Positions 29,099-38,774 of a DNA stretch of 64,000 bases are shown here, piece after piece. The DNA is taken from the NCBI GenBank assembly GCA_025961275.1, contig JAOQNJ010000001.1, positions 3,307,353 through 3,371,352 of the forward strand. The letters are read 5' to 3'. The stretch's first letter is position 1. Each line of letters opens with the position of its first letter. Below the pieces are notes generated by a model. That model searched no databases and had not been told where the DNA came from. It was given only the letters and a program-made list of their open reading frames with translations. A program made the position numbers and the translations under genes. The stretch is from Providencia alcalifaciens. GTDB lineage: Bacteria > Pseudomonadota > Gammaproteobacteria > Enterobacterales > Enterobacteriaceae.

Positions 29099-30100
29099 TT
29101 ACTGGTGATAGTACGACTGATACCAGTCAACAAACGCCTGTACTCCCTGTTCAATAGAAACTTGTGGGCGATAGCCTGTGACCGTAAACAGGTCTTCTGT
29201 GTCGGCCCAAGTGGTATACACATCCCCATCTTGCATCGGTAAAAAGTTTTGAATCGCTTTTTTACCTAACGATTTTTCAAGTGCGGCAATAAAGTCAGTC
29301 AACTGCACGGGTTGGCCATTACCAATATTATAAATACGGTAAGGCGCACTACTTTGCGCCGCTGACAAAGAACGATTTTCGGGATCTGCTTGTGGGATTA
29401 TATCGGAAATACGAATAATACCTTCCACGATATCATCAATAAACGTGAAATCACGGCTCAAATTGCCGTTATTATAAACATCTATCGGCTCTCCCGCTAA
29501 AATCGCTTTGGTAAATTTGAATAACGCCATGTCAGGACGGCCCCAAGGACCATAAACAGTAAAGAAGCGCAAGCCTGTGGTTGGCAGCTGGTAAAGATGT
29601 GAATAAGAGTGCGCCATTAGCTCATTGGCTTTTTTGGTCGCTGCATAGAGTGAGACGGGATGATCGGTCGACATATCGGTACTAAATGGCGTTTGATCTG
29701 TCATGCCATATACTGAACTCGAAGAGGCATATACCAAATGTTTAATTTTTGCTTGGCGGCAACCCTCTAGAATCGCTAGGTGCCCGTTAAGATTACTGTC
29801 GGCATAAGCAAAAGGATTTTGTAGTGAATAACGTACACCGGCTTGAGCAGCGAGGTGTATCACGCGATCAAATTTTTCTTGTGCGAAAAGAGTAGAAATC
29901 GCATCTCGATCGACTAAGTCTATTTGATGAAAAACAAAATTTGGGTTTTTTAATAAATTTGACAATCTAGCTTTTTTTAAAGAAATATCATAGTAGTCGT
30001 TTAAATTGTCAATCCCTACAACCTGATGGCCTTGTTGGCAAAGTTGATAGCTTGCCTTATAACCAATAAAGCCAGTAGCGCCAGTTACCAAATATCTCAC
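29099..30100 (-). CDS. UDP-glucuronate 4-epimerase family protein
   Basis: The 333-residue extended SDR has the NAD loop YLVTGATGFIGYKASYQL, ASSSSVYGM, the catalytic Tyr-x3-Lys in YAATKKANELMAHSYSH and the substrate block FFTVYGPWGRPDMALFKF. That last block is typical of enzymes converting UDP-GlcA to UDP-GalA (called gla or uge in different systems). Next to ugd, it points to galacturonic acid in the polymer. The position is normal for Providencia-type O-antigen loci. Confidence 0.9.
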   Translation of the reverse strand: MRYLVTGATGFIGYKASYQLCQQGHQVVGIDNLNDYYDISLKKARLSNLLKNPNFVFHQIDLVDRDAISTLFAQEKFDRVIHLAAQAGVRYSLQNPFAYADSNLNGHLAILEGCRQAKIKHLVYASSSSVYGMTDQTPFSTDMSTDHPVSLYAATKKANELMAHSYSHLYQLPTTGLRFFTVYGPWGRPDMALFKFTKAILAGEPIDVYNNGNLSRDFTFIDDIVEGIIRISDIIPQADPENRSLSAAQSSAPYRIYNIGNGQPVQLTDFIAALEKSLGKKAIQNFLPMQDGDVYTTWADTEDLFTVTGYRPQVSIEQGVQAFVDWYQSYYHQ

Positions 30101-30133
30101 AACTTAGTTCCTTCAATAGTTAAAGTTTAAATA

Positions 30134-31191
30134 TCAATTAAAGATTATACTTCTATATATAAATTCATTTTTAGCCAGGAAAGTGACTTTTGCACAATAT
30201 GGCGCAAAAATATATAAAAGATAAAGGCTCAGAATAGTGACCCCTCGTGTAGAAAAATATACGCCGACATAATATAACGAAAATATAATGAAAAACCAAA
30301 AATAATTAGAAACTCTTGAAAGTATAGCAATATCTAAGCTCATTAAAAATAACCAATACGTACATGAAAAAATCAATATAGTAAAAGAAAAATAATTTTG
30401 TATTGATTCAGTAGTCTTACGCTTATTATATAAATAAAAAAACAAAAGTAATACTGGAAGATAATAAATTTTCGTTATGATAGTAATATAGTCACCTTGT
30501 TTGAAATAGTCACTATCAATATATGATGAAAACCGCAGTCCTATATTCTCTAATATAAAAGGAGTATACTTGGCAACTAAAATATAAAATGGAATAGAAA
30601 GTAAAAAGGTAATAAAATAATAACGAAAATGATATTTATATAGTAAGAAAAGTATAATGAGGCTAAAAAAAGCGATAGCCGAAGAGTGAAAACTCATTGC
30701 AACAAAAAGTGAGACAAAAAAAATAAAATATTTTTTTCATATAAAAAAATAGATATTATGGGGAGTAATGTAAGTGCTGCATACTGTCTTATACCATTCA
30801 TTTGATTATGCTATGTATTAGTAACTGTAAAGAAAATAAAAAATAATAACCAAAGTATAAAACCTCGTTTTTTAAGCATTTTAAAATAGGAAAAAATAAA
30901 TATTGATTGAATGAAAGAAAAAACAAAAAAATTGATTGTGAGGGTGATTCGAAATAATTTAAAATTAAGTTAGAATAATAAAAAAATATTCCCCAGAATT
31001 AAAATATTTGTTTAAAACCCATTCATTTTCATATATATATATGAAAAATAATCAGAACCAACATTATACTGAAGCGCTGAAACCAAAAAATAAGCAATGA
31101 ATGGTGGAAGTAAAACAAAAAAATTTATACGATATCGTTGTATAGTATACATATACATTGTACAAAAAAAACATAAGCCCAGATATATCAT
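30134..31191 (-). pseudogene. wzy: Broken EpsG-family polysaccharide polymerase (wzy)
   Basis: A multi-helix Wzy of the EpsG family can be rebuilt only across several frames. The N-terminus (start at 31191, MIYLGLCFF) reads to LQYNVGSDYFSYIY, the family signature, then shifts frame at a CA(TA)n tract near 31030-31043. Further shifts are needed near 30970-30980, in a T-run near 30930 and in a T-run near 30715. An in-frame TAG lies near 30810, just before HNQMNGIRQYAALTLLP. The intact last 187 codons (30134-30697) start MSFHSSAIAFFSLI, which is the middle of the family, not a real start. Polymerase function should be lost unless these are read errors. Confidence 0.8.
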
Positions 31192-31232
31192 TTTATGATT
31201 TCCATCAAAACATATATTTAAAAAATGTAAGT

Positions 31233-32033
31233 CTAGAAACTATCATCAGGCGTAATAAGGAACCCCAATTTTATAGCTAAAGAAGGAAATCGATCTCTTA
31301 ATAAACCACGGCAGGAATACTGGAAAAAGTAATATAAAGCCAAATGTAATACAAGACCTTCTTGTTTTCTTAATAAATTCCAATTTTCTTTAGCCATACT
31401 AAGTTTCTTAGATGATGACTGACCCTCATAAATCCTATAACAAGCTAAAATTTCATTTAATCCATAGGCTATAATATTTTTTTCACGCATGATTTTAAGC
31501 CATAAGGCATAATCCTCTCTTTTAGTACCCAATGGCATATAAATTTTACCAAGTTGTTCAGCATCATATACAACCGTTAAACAACCAATAACGCATGCTT
31601 TTAATAGGTCACGATAACCTAATATAGGAGGAATACCAAAGTTTATAATTTCTTGATTATTTTCATCTATTTTTTTATAAGCGGTATAAGATAATAAGGC
31701 ATTACTACTTATCATGAAATCAAGTTGAATCTCAAGCTTATTAGGCAGCCAAATGTCATCGCTATCTAAAAAAGCAATATATTTTCCACTAGCTAATTTT
31801 ATACCTTTATTACGAGCAATAGCTGCACCGGAATTTTCATTAAGCTTTATTAATTTTATGCGTGAGTCTTTATTACAATATATTTCTGCTTTAGAAAGAC
31901 TATCATCAGTTGAACAATCATCAATAAGGATTAATTCCCAGTTTTTATAGGTTTGACTTAAAACTGAATCAATTGATAAATTCAAAAATCGTGCACTATT
32001 ATATAGTGGCATTATAATACTAACTAATTCCAT
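31233..32033 (-). CDS. Family 2 glycosyltransferase
   Basis: The 266-residue cytoplasmic GT-A transferase starts VSIIMPLYNSARFLNLSID. It has the first Asp block LILIDDCSTDDSL and the nucleotide-metal DxD-like segment YIAFLDSDDIWLPNKLE. Donor and acceptor cannot be read from sequence. It begins one base after the stop of the preceding glycosyltransferase, so translation is coupled. It is one of three transferases in the locus. Confidence 0.9.
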   Translation of the reverse strand: MELVSIIMPLYNSARFLNLSIDSVLSQTYKNWELILIDDCSTDDSLSKAEIYCNKDSRIKLIKLNENSGAAIARNKGIKLASGKYIAFLDSDDIWLPNKLEIQLDFMISSNALLSYTAYKKIDENNQEIINFGIPPILGYRDLLKACVIGCLTVVYDAEQLGKIYMPLGTKREDYALWLKIMREKNIIAYGLNEILACYRIYEGQSSSKKLSMAKENWNLLRKQEGLVLHLALYYFFQYSCRGLLRDRFPSLAIKLGFLITPDDSF

Positions 32034-32034
32034 A

Positions 32035-32856
32035 CTATTTATTTAACCCCATCGTACCTTTCAACATTTTATACAAAAATTGTAATAGTGAAATGCGGTG
32101 TCGATACACTTTATATTTTTTAATAGCAAATGCTATTATCAGTATATAGTATAAAGGGAATACAAAAACTCTTTTTAACATTGCACCTTTTGCCATTATT
32201 TTATGGTCACTGCTATAAAAATCATCTCCACTTGATAATGGAGGATGTATACATACTTGTATCGGGTAAAAATCAACTCGCCCACCCATAGCAATAATAT
32301 CATTTATAAGTATAAATTCTTCCCCCGATGGATATTTACTTCCTAGCCCAAATTGATTATCAAAAAAAATTTTATTATCAATAATAAAGTCAAGATTAAC
32401 TAAGATTTCAACACTACATATTTTAGCTGCACTCAACTTTGTATGGCGGTAAGGTAAATTGTTGTACTTTTTAAATAGGCCATCTTCTGTAGCTATAATA
32501 CCAGTTAAACATGCCAAATTTTTAGCATTCATAACTTCAACAGCATTAAGTAGACCATCAAGTGATGGAATAATATCATCGTCACAAATATAAATATAAC
32601 TTCCTAAGTGAGCGAAATTATCACACGCAAGTTTTAAAGCATTATTTCTATTATTTGCTAAGCCTGGCTTTAACTCTTCTCCCCATATAACATTCAGTCC
32701 AAATAATGTAGTTAGATGCGATTCATAATAATCATGGTCATGATCTTTTTCTCCTTGGCATGAAATAACATATCTTAAGTTTTCGTTTATTGGGAATTGA
32801 CCAGGCTTAATTTTTTCCAGGCGATGAAATAGAGTTGAAATAGTAATAACTAGCAT
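32035..32856 (-). CDS. Glycosyltransferase, GT-A fold (family 2-like)
   Basis: The 273-residue protein has a GT-A pattern: GLANNRNNALKLA, then the aspartate-rich YIYICDDDIIPSLDGLLNAV (DxD at about residues 91-94) and YPSGEEFILINDI as a candidate catalytic-base region. A short hydrophobic stretch near the C-terminus (FPLYYILIIAFAI) may touch the membrane. The family is less typical than the neighbour, and the sugar transferred is unknown. Confidence 0.8.
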   Translation of the reverse strand: MLVITISTLFHRLEKIKPGQFPINENLRYVISCQGEKDHDHDYYESHLTTLFGLNVIWGEELKPGLANNRNNALKLACDNFAHLGSYIYICDDDIIPSLDGLLNAVEVMNAKNLACLTGIIATEDGLFKKYNNLPYRHTKLSAAKICSVEILVNLDFIIDNKIFFDNQFGLGSKYPSGEEFILINDIIAMGGRVDFYPIQVCIHPPLSSGDDFYSSDHKIMAKGAMLKRVFVFPLYYILIIAFAIKKYKVYRHRISLLQFLYKMLKGTMGLNK

Positions 32857-32859
32857 ATA

Positions 32860-33954
32860 TCAATCACTCATTAGCATCATATAAGAATTAAATACTGAGG
32901 ATTCACTATAAGTATTTTGCATCCGCCTCGATATTTCATGATTTTCTTTTTCAATAGAGAGTGATTTTAACTTGCTGCAAAAGTCATCAATATTATTATT
33001 TTTATAGAATGCACCAACTTTTAATTTATTAAGAAATGCAACCGAAGTTGTTTGTGCGTCAGAAACCATGATTTTTTTGTTTAATGCAGCTGCTTCTAAA
33101 AGTGCATTTGAAAAACCTTCGTAAAGCGAAGGTAAAACAAATATGTCACATGCATTTACTATTGCTATTGGATTTTTTTGAAAACCCATAAAAATTACAT
33201 TATTAGAGATTCCTAGATTATTAACTTTGGCTTTTATTTCATGCTGTAATGGGCCATCACCAACTAGATACCACTTCACATTACCATGTTGTTTAATATA
33301 TGCTGAAATAGCTTCAACCATAAAAAGATGATTCTTTTGAGGATAAAATCGAGCAACTGTCACTAATTTTAATAAATCTTCATTTAGATATAGATTAGTA
33401 TCAACAGGAGCCTTTGTTGCTAATTCCATCTTCTCAAAATTGATTGGATTAGGAATTACAGTTATTTCCTTTGATATTTTAAATGAGCGGATTAAGTCGA
33501 TTTTTATTTCATCTGAAAGCGCAATAATTTTGTCAGAAAAACGGTAAGATATTTTTATTAAATTGTTTTTGATTTTTTGTGTAAATTTATATTCTTCTTT
33601 CAATTGGAGAGATACTGTATTAGCTTCGCGAATGATTACTTTTGCATTTGAATATGCTAGGTATTTAGATAAAATCATTATAAAACAACTTTCCTTCATA
33701 GTTGTAAATATAATATCTGGTTTTATTTTTTTTAAAATAAATGGCATTTTAAAAAGCGTTAGCCATTGATTTTTTAAATTTAGAGGAATATATTCTAATT
33801 TTGAATTTAGAATATCCTTTAATACTCCATCGCCAATTGATGTAACTAATTTAACTGAATATCCATTATCTGCCAAAAAATTTGCAAGGCGAACTGTAAC
33901 AGATTCTGCGCCGCCACAATTTAAATTAGGCAAATATATTAATACCGTTTTCAT
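32860..33954 (-). CDS. Family 4 glycosyltransferase
   Basis: The 364-residue GT-B protein has LPNLNCGGAESVTVRLANFL at the N-terminus, VARFYPQKNHLFMVEA at the domain border and the GT4 donor-site ExxxxxxxE in PSLYEGFSNALLEAAALNKK. It ends 3 bases before the next glycosyltransferase starts. The sugar specificity is unknown. The coding region is strongly AT-rich, as is the whole middle of the locus. Confidence 0.9.
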   Translation of the reverse strand: MKTVLIYLPNLNCGGAESVTVRLANFLADNGYSVKLVTSIGDGVLKDILNSKLEYIPLNLKNQWLTLFKMPFILKKIKPDIIFTTMKESCFIMILSKYLAYSNAKVIIREANTVSLQLKEEYKFTQKIKNNLIKISYRFSDKIIALSDEIKIDLIRSFKISKEITVIPNPINFEKMELATKAPVDTNLYLNEDLLKLVTVARFYPQKNHLFMVEAISAYIKQHGNVKWYLVGDGPLQHEIKAKVNNLGISNNVIFMGFQKNPIAIVNACDIFVLPSLYEGFSNALLEAAALNKKIMVSDAQTTSVAFLNKLKVGAFYKNNNIDDFCSKLKSLSIEKENHEISRRMQNTYSESSVFNSYMMLMSD

Positions 33955-34054
33955 ATGTCTCCAAATTATTAAGTTGTTTATTGAATTCTTTTGAAATTAT
34001 ATAAATATAAGTAAGTTAACTATTCGTTGATTATAAAAATATATTCAAGAAACA

Positions 34055-35272
34055 CTAATTTCGGTTTAATTTAAAATGAAGGTACACAATCACATAATCA
34101 ATGAAAAATAGAATTCTTGCTAAGGTAATTGCAATAGCACCACCTAGCAGACCATATTGATAGATCATCATACAGACAAATACACCTGATATTAATGACA
34201 CTCTTAAAGAAACGTTACGATAAGTACGGTCGTGCCCATTTGGTAGAAGGTATCCTTGGCTAATAGCATTAGATAGCCCGATAAAAACAATACCTATGCA
34301 AAGAATAAAAAGATATTGATTAACTCCAGAAAAATCTTTGCCTAGAAAAACTCCTAATGCCCATTCTCCTATAAAATAAATTATAATTGCTGGAATAATT
34401 GAAATAATAAAATTAATAATAAGGAGTTTGTTTACTTGGCTACTCTTTAAAATTGCTATCACAGGATAAGCAGCTTTGGCTATTACATTTTGTATAGTAA
34501 CGATCACTGAAGCGAGACGTGTTGCAATTGCAAAATTAGCAAATTCAGCGGGAGGGTATATTGTCCCTAAAATAATCGTTGGTATAGCATTATAAAAATT
34601 AGGAGCTAATAAACCAAAAAAAACATCTTTACCATCGTATAAAGAGCGTTTCAGGTGAATAAATTTAGGTATTCCAACATGGAATCGTTTACATGCAAAA
34701 TAGCTAAGGTATACTCCCCCTAACAACATTGGAATGCAAAGAGAGGCAATGACAACAATCAAATCGTCAGCAGAGATTACGAAAAATAATATTACGATTA
34801 AATTAGTAAGCTTAATAACTAGCGACACTTTCATCGCAATGTCAACGGCTCCAATGCCTTGATAAAACCACAATGGTGTGAGTGCATATCCGAGTAAATA
34901 AGTAAATATAGCAAAAACCATATAACCTATTATATCGGTCTCCGATAAAATGATACAATATAATATCGCGCCAATAATATATAGAATACATAAGAATATC
35001 CGTAATCCTTGTATTTCTACATAAATGCGATTTATTTCGTTTGGATTATCACGATTTTTAGCTAATACCCTAACGGCCGTATATTGAGTTCCATAATCAA
35101 TGATAGTATGCCCAAAGTATAATATTGTAAGAATTAGCATATAAATGCCATATTGGCTAGGACCTAAAGCTCTAGTCAATATAGGCATAGTCACTATGGG
35201 TATAAGCAACCCAAGAACATCGATAGAACCAAAGCTGATTATGTTTTTTATAATTTCTTTTTTATTAGACAT
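34055..35272 (-). CDS. wzx: O-antigen/capsule unit flippase Wzx
   Basis: The 405-residue inner-membrane protein of the PST/MATE-like family moves lipid-linked repeat units to the periplasm. It has about twelve hydrophobic helices. The N-terminus has FGSIDVLGLLIPIVTMPILTR, followed by LGPSQYGIY, typical of Wzx. It lies in the RfaH-type operon between the ATP-grasp gene and the transferases. Sequence is too variable in this family for substrate prediction. Confidence 0.88.
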   Translation of the reverse strand: MSNKKEIIKNIISFGSIDVLGLLIPIVTMPILTRALGPSQYGIYMLILTILYFGHTIIDYGTQYTAVRVLAKNRDNPNEINRIYVEIQGLRIFLCILYIIGAILYCIILSETDIIGYMVFAIFTYLLGYALTPLWFYQGIGAVDIAMKVSLVIKLTNLIVILFFVISADDLIVVIASLCIPMLLGGVYLSYFACKRFHVGIPKFIHLKRSLYDGKDVFFGLLAPNFYNAIPTIILGTIYPPAEFANFAIATRLASVIVTIQNVIAKAAYPVIAILKSSQVNKLLIINFIISIIPAIIIYFIGEWALGVFLGKDFSGVNQYLFILCIGIVFIGLSNAISQGYLLPNGHDRTYRNVSLRVSLISGVFVCMMIYQYGLLGGAIAITLARILFFIDYVIVYLHFKLNRN

Positions 35273-35544
35273 TAAAGCTAACCATAATAAAAAATAAAGT
35301 CCTTATCTATTTTGTTGAATACTAATATTGAGAGGTGACAATATATAAATGTTTTTATTTTTAAATTAATTACCCATAAAAATTGATAGATTTTTATTTA
35401 TAAAAAGATAATCAATAATTTTTTATTAAATTCAAATTGGTAATGAATTCAGTAAGATACATAATTTAACTTTGTGGTTTTTTATACAGTGATAGATGTA
35501 AATTTTATTAAATCAAAAAATAAATATTACAGCTAATATGTTTG

Positions 35545-36420
35545 TTATTTAGCTGGATCGCCACACCAGAGTGTTCCCATCCAAAAATCATATTCTTTGC
35601 TAGTAAATGGCGAGCTACCACTACCTGGTGCGAATGTAAGCTCCCCGAAATAAATTTTCCCATCTACATTATAAAAATCAACTCTCACATAATTAAATGG
35701 TTCCGCTAACTTTTTAGCTAAATTCAACATTTGTTCGAAATTTACTGGTTTACTAATAGAGGTATAAATAGATGGCACAAAAGAGGAGAATGGTAACCAA
35801 TTTAAATTCTCATCAAAAAATGACCTGTTATGATTGGTGCTTCTATCAAAATCTACATGTAACAGTACTTTGTTAGAGCCGTCATTTTGTTTAAAAACAT
35901 GAAATTTATAGTCTTTCAAATCATGTTCACCGTCCTCAGGATAAATTCGTTTTTCTACTAATATTTGTGGTAAAATTTCGCTATACCATGGCTCATTTTG
36001 ATATTTTCCAAAGTCTACATTTAATTGTTTATTAACATCATCGCAAGCTTTTAATAAATCGTCATCGCTCATATTGACGGTAAGTAAATGTACCGGCCCA
36101 GAGTTGTGATTTGCTTTTAATAAACAATCACCATTGTTTATTAAAATTTTTTTTATCTCATCTAATGAGATATGAGAACCAATATGTAATGTTGGTATTA
36201 CATGCTGTTCTCCTATTATAGAGGCTACATAGCTTTTGACTGCTATTTTATCTGCACACATGCTGAATAGCTTATGATTGGGATTTTGTTTTCTATAATT
36301 TATTTTTTCATTATATGTCTTGGGTTTTTTAAAGTTTGGGATATATTTATTATCGATAATAAAACGAAAACAAAAGTGTATTTTTCTTACTAATTCTATT
36401 TCTTTCAATATTTTTTTCAT
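35545..36420 (-). CDS. TupA-like ATP-grasp protein
   Basis: The 291-residue protein matches the ATP-grasp_TupA pattern seen in polysaccharide loci: KPKTYNEKINYRKQNPNHKL near the start, ADKIAVKSYV, DCLLKANHNSG, ILVEKRIYPEDGEHDLKDYK, FNYVRVDFYNVDGKIYFGEL and a final FAPGSGSSPF. ATP-grasp enzymes join a carboxylate to an amine or similar acceptor through an acyl-phosphate. TupA was named from teichuronopeptide synthesis. Here it may attach an amino acid to a hexuronic acid (inference). It is the first gene after the JUMPstart element. Confidence 0.82.
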   Translation of the reverse strand: MKKILKEIELVRKIHFCFRFIIDNKYIPNFKKPKTYNEKINYRKQNPNHKLFSMCADKIAVKSYVASIIGEQHVIPTLHIGSHISLDEIKKILINNGDCLLKANHNSGPVHLLTVNMSDDDLLKACDDVNKQLNVDFGKYQNEPWYSEILPQILVEKRIYPEDGEHDLKDYKFHVFKQNDGSNKVLLHVDFDRSTNHNRSFFDENLNWLPFSSFVPSIYTSISKPVNFEQMLNLAKKLAEPFNYVRVDFYNVDGKIYFGELTFAPGSGSSPFTSKEYDFWMGTLWCGDPAK

Positions 36421-36769
36421 GCTTGGTAACCAAATATAAATTTAACTAGCGAAATTTTTGAAGTACATTTTAAAGATTATAATATACAACGAATAGGGGT
36501 AACATTAGCGCCCTTTAAAAAAAACATCTATATTTTTATCAAGTTAAGGATGCTCGACTATAGATTGTAGTTTTTATGGTGCCTTGTGTGCGATATTTTG
36601 TATTCTCCCATAACAAAGAACAAAATTTTTTTGATACTTGTTATTGAGTGTATTTATCAAAAGCTGTACTTTGTTTCTAAAATGAAATGTATAAAAATCA
36701 ATCGTAGTGAGAACATATTGCCATATTGCGCTTTCGTTAATTTTTTCAGTATTTTATAGGTATTAACCC

Positions 36770-36806
36770 ATGGCTACCGCACTGGGTTGTCGGGTCCCAG
36801 AGCGCC
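36770..36806 (-). promoter_or_regulatory. JUMPstart sequence with ops element
   Basis: On the minus strand the block begins ggcgctctgggaccc and ends cagtgcggtagcc. This matches the architecture of JUMPstart, including the ops core GCGGTAGC. RfaH is recruited there to RNA polymerase to suppress termination in long surface-polysaccharide operons. It places the whole minus-strand cluster down to galE under likely RfaH control. Confidence 0.8.
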
Positions 36807-37290
36807 ATTGAATTTTGTGTTTTTGCTTATCAATTGAAAATATTGATTGTTTTCTAAAATCGTTCAATTGATAAACATTGCTTATCTTTTCTTTAACCGT
36901 TGAATGGTATTTTTACGCATCTGAATAGTTAAAAAAAAGCACGTAATAATAACATCAATTATTGGTAATGACTATTAGTGTAATAGCCTTAAAGAATATT
37001 CCTATTTTTAGTTAATTATATAAATTCTTTTAAATTATTAAGTTAAGCTTTTTTTAAACATCTAATGTTGTTGTGCCGAACTTTATTTTAAAAAATGAAC
37101 GATAACCCTGTTTCCATCACATCATTTGGTCAGTTGAATTTATGTACGTCTATGAATACATTAATTCCGCGTTTAGATTAATATAATGAATAACACTTGT
37201 GTTATTTTTACTTGGTAATTTAGGTTAATTCGCTCAAATATTGCTATATATATATAAAATATAATCATCAATCGGACTGACTTAAATTCT

Positions 37291-37324
37291 AGACGTCGAA
37301 AATAAATATTTAATTTCGACGTCT
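37291..37324 (-). terminator. Candidate terminator of wzi
   Basis: An 11-bp perfect stem (agacgtcgaaa/tttcgacgtct) lies 11 bases after the wzi stop. The T-run that follows on the minus strand is weak, so it may only partly stop transcription. Confidence 0.6.
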
Positions 37325-37334
37325 AATATTCATA

Positions 37335-38774
37335 TTACCACTTAAAAGGTAGGGTTATTGTGACAGATGCACCGATATCATCACCGGTATCGTAATCTGT
37401 TTTTGATAACCACACTTTAGTGTCAGTAGTAACCTTATCGTCAAAGTTGTGCCACCAACCTAAATCAACACCTTTAATCGTTTCAGACTTAGGGGAGATG
37501 TTATTTTGCGGTAGGCTTTCTTTGTTGACTTTGGCATATACCATTCGGGTGCTAACACGGTTGTCATCATCAACAGAGTATTCCACTTTTGCAGATAACA
37601 TGCGTCCATCACCGCCCATCGCATGACCTAATGGCGCACCTTGTTGGTAATAACCATCGGTATAGATGAAATGCTGGTACATCACTCGGTTCTTGTTCCA
37701 CTCTGTGTGGGTATTAGCACCTTCAATATACCAACTTAGTGGCTGGCCCCATGCAGTATGGTAACCTTCAATACCACCCATAAAGGCATTTTTTGATGGG
37801 AACATACCCGCTTCATCTTCACCAACCATCTGGCCGTAAATGCTAAACGGTAAGTTAATAAGAGGGTAAAGCTTAAGTTTAAAGTCTAAACCTGCCAGTT
37901 GATTACCCGGATCTTTATTTTTATCGCCCGTATTATCTTTACCAATCATGGCATCCCAGAAAGAATTAAAGTTATCTGGACGACCATCACCACCCCACAT
38001 CACCACGCGAGAACCGCCTAATTCAAAGAAATCAGTTGGGTTCATGGTCATACGCAAACCAATGAGTTTGGTATTTGGTTGTGAGGAATATTGTTTAATT
38101 TGTCCAGCTGTTAGCTGATATTGCCATGAGCCAATCCATGAAAGCCAAGGCGTCTCAAATGGGCTTTGGTCAGCACGTTGAAGGAGAAATCCAGTGACAG
38201 GTCTAGCTGCATCAGTACGGATTAAGCTACCGTCATGGCCTGGCCCCCACCATTGTGGGATCTCACCAAAGCTTATCCATTGATTCCAAACTTTCACACC
38301 ACCGTAAGAACCATTGAGGTTGTAGTCTGAGCCATTTTCAACTCGTAGTGCGCGCTCTGCGTTGGCTTTTAAATTTAAATCAACATCATCTGTGCTGTAA
38401 TTGCCTTCAATGGTATAGCGGAAGTCACTATATTCGCTTTGCGCGAAACCTTGTGGCATGGATGGTTTGCTGGATGATAGATAGGTCTGTAATTGCACGC
38501 TATTTTTTGTACGATTAAGTTGCTGCTTAATACGTTGAACAATGGCTTCTTGTTCATTATTTGTGATCTTGGCATTATTTAATGAACGGCTGATTTCTTC
38601 TGAAGAAAGTGGCCATGTCGAGAGGCTCAGTTGAATAACATTTCGCTCTGAAAGCCATGCTAGGTCATTACGTAGGTTATCGTTCGGGAGTACTAACCCA
38701 CTCGCAATTGTGCTGCTGCTTATTACACTTAATAAAGTAATGATGGCTGGATTGATCAGCTTGATTCTTTTCAT
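37335..38774 (-). CDS. wzi: Outer-membrane capsule assembly protein Wzi
   Basis: Wzi is an 18-stranded outer-membrane barrel lectin that anchors group 1 type capsule. The 479-residue precursor has a signal peptide (hydrophobic stretch IITLLSVISSSTIASG), then LRNDLAWLSERNVIQLSLSTWPLS, FGEIPQWWGPGHDGSLI and a final aromatic VTITLPFKW strand. It sits upstream of the JUMPstart element with its own leader. Its presence with Wza-Wzb-Wzc suggests that polymer is retained at the surface. Confidence 0.93.
   Translation of the reverse strand: MKRIKLINPAIITLLSVISSSTIASGLVLPNDNLRNDLAWLSERNVIQLSLSTWPLSSEEISRSLNNAKITNNEQEAIVQRIKQQLNRTKNSVQLQTYLSSSKPSMPQGFAQSEYSDFRYTIEGNYSTDDVDLNLKANAERALRVENGSDYNLNGSYGGVKVWNQWISFGEIPQWWGPGHDGSLIRTDAARPVTGFLLQRADQSPFETPWLSWIGSWQYQLTAGQIKQYSSQPNTKLIGLRMTMNPTDFFELGGSRVVMWGGDGRPDNFNSFWDAMIGKDNTGDKNKDPGNQLAGLDFKLKLYPLINLPFSIYGQMVGEDEAGMFPSKNAFMGGIEGYHTAWGQPLSWYIEGANTHTEWNKNRVMYQHFIYTDGYYQQGAPLGHAMGGDGRMLSAKVEYSVDDDNRVSTRMVYAKVNKESLPQNNISPKSETIKGVDLGWWHNFDDKVTTDTKVWLSKTDYDTGDDIGASVTITLPFKW

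Larger units (their letters stand above)
36421..37334. promoter_or_regulatory. Promoter and leader region of the polysaccharide operon
   Basis: This is a 914-bp non-coding AT-rich region between wzi and the first operon gene. It contains the JUMPstart/ops element (36770-36806, minus strand) about 350 bases before the ATP-grasp ATG. A wzi terminator hairpin lies at the other end. The operon promoter should lie between about 36810 and 37290. I cannot assign its -10 and -35 boxes with confidence. Confidence 0.6.

Noticed and set aside
30134-30697. Intact short membrane gene of 187 codons
   Set aside because: Its first residues match the middle of EpsG-type Wzy and the missing N-terminal part is found upstream in other frames, so it is a fragment and not a gene.
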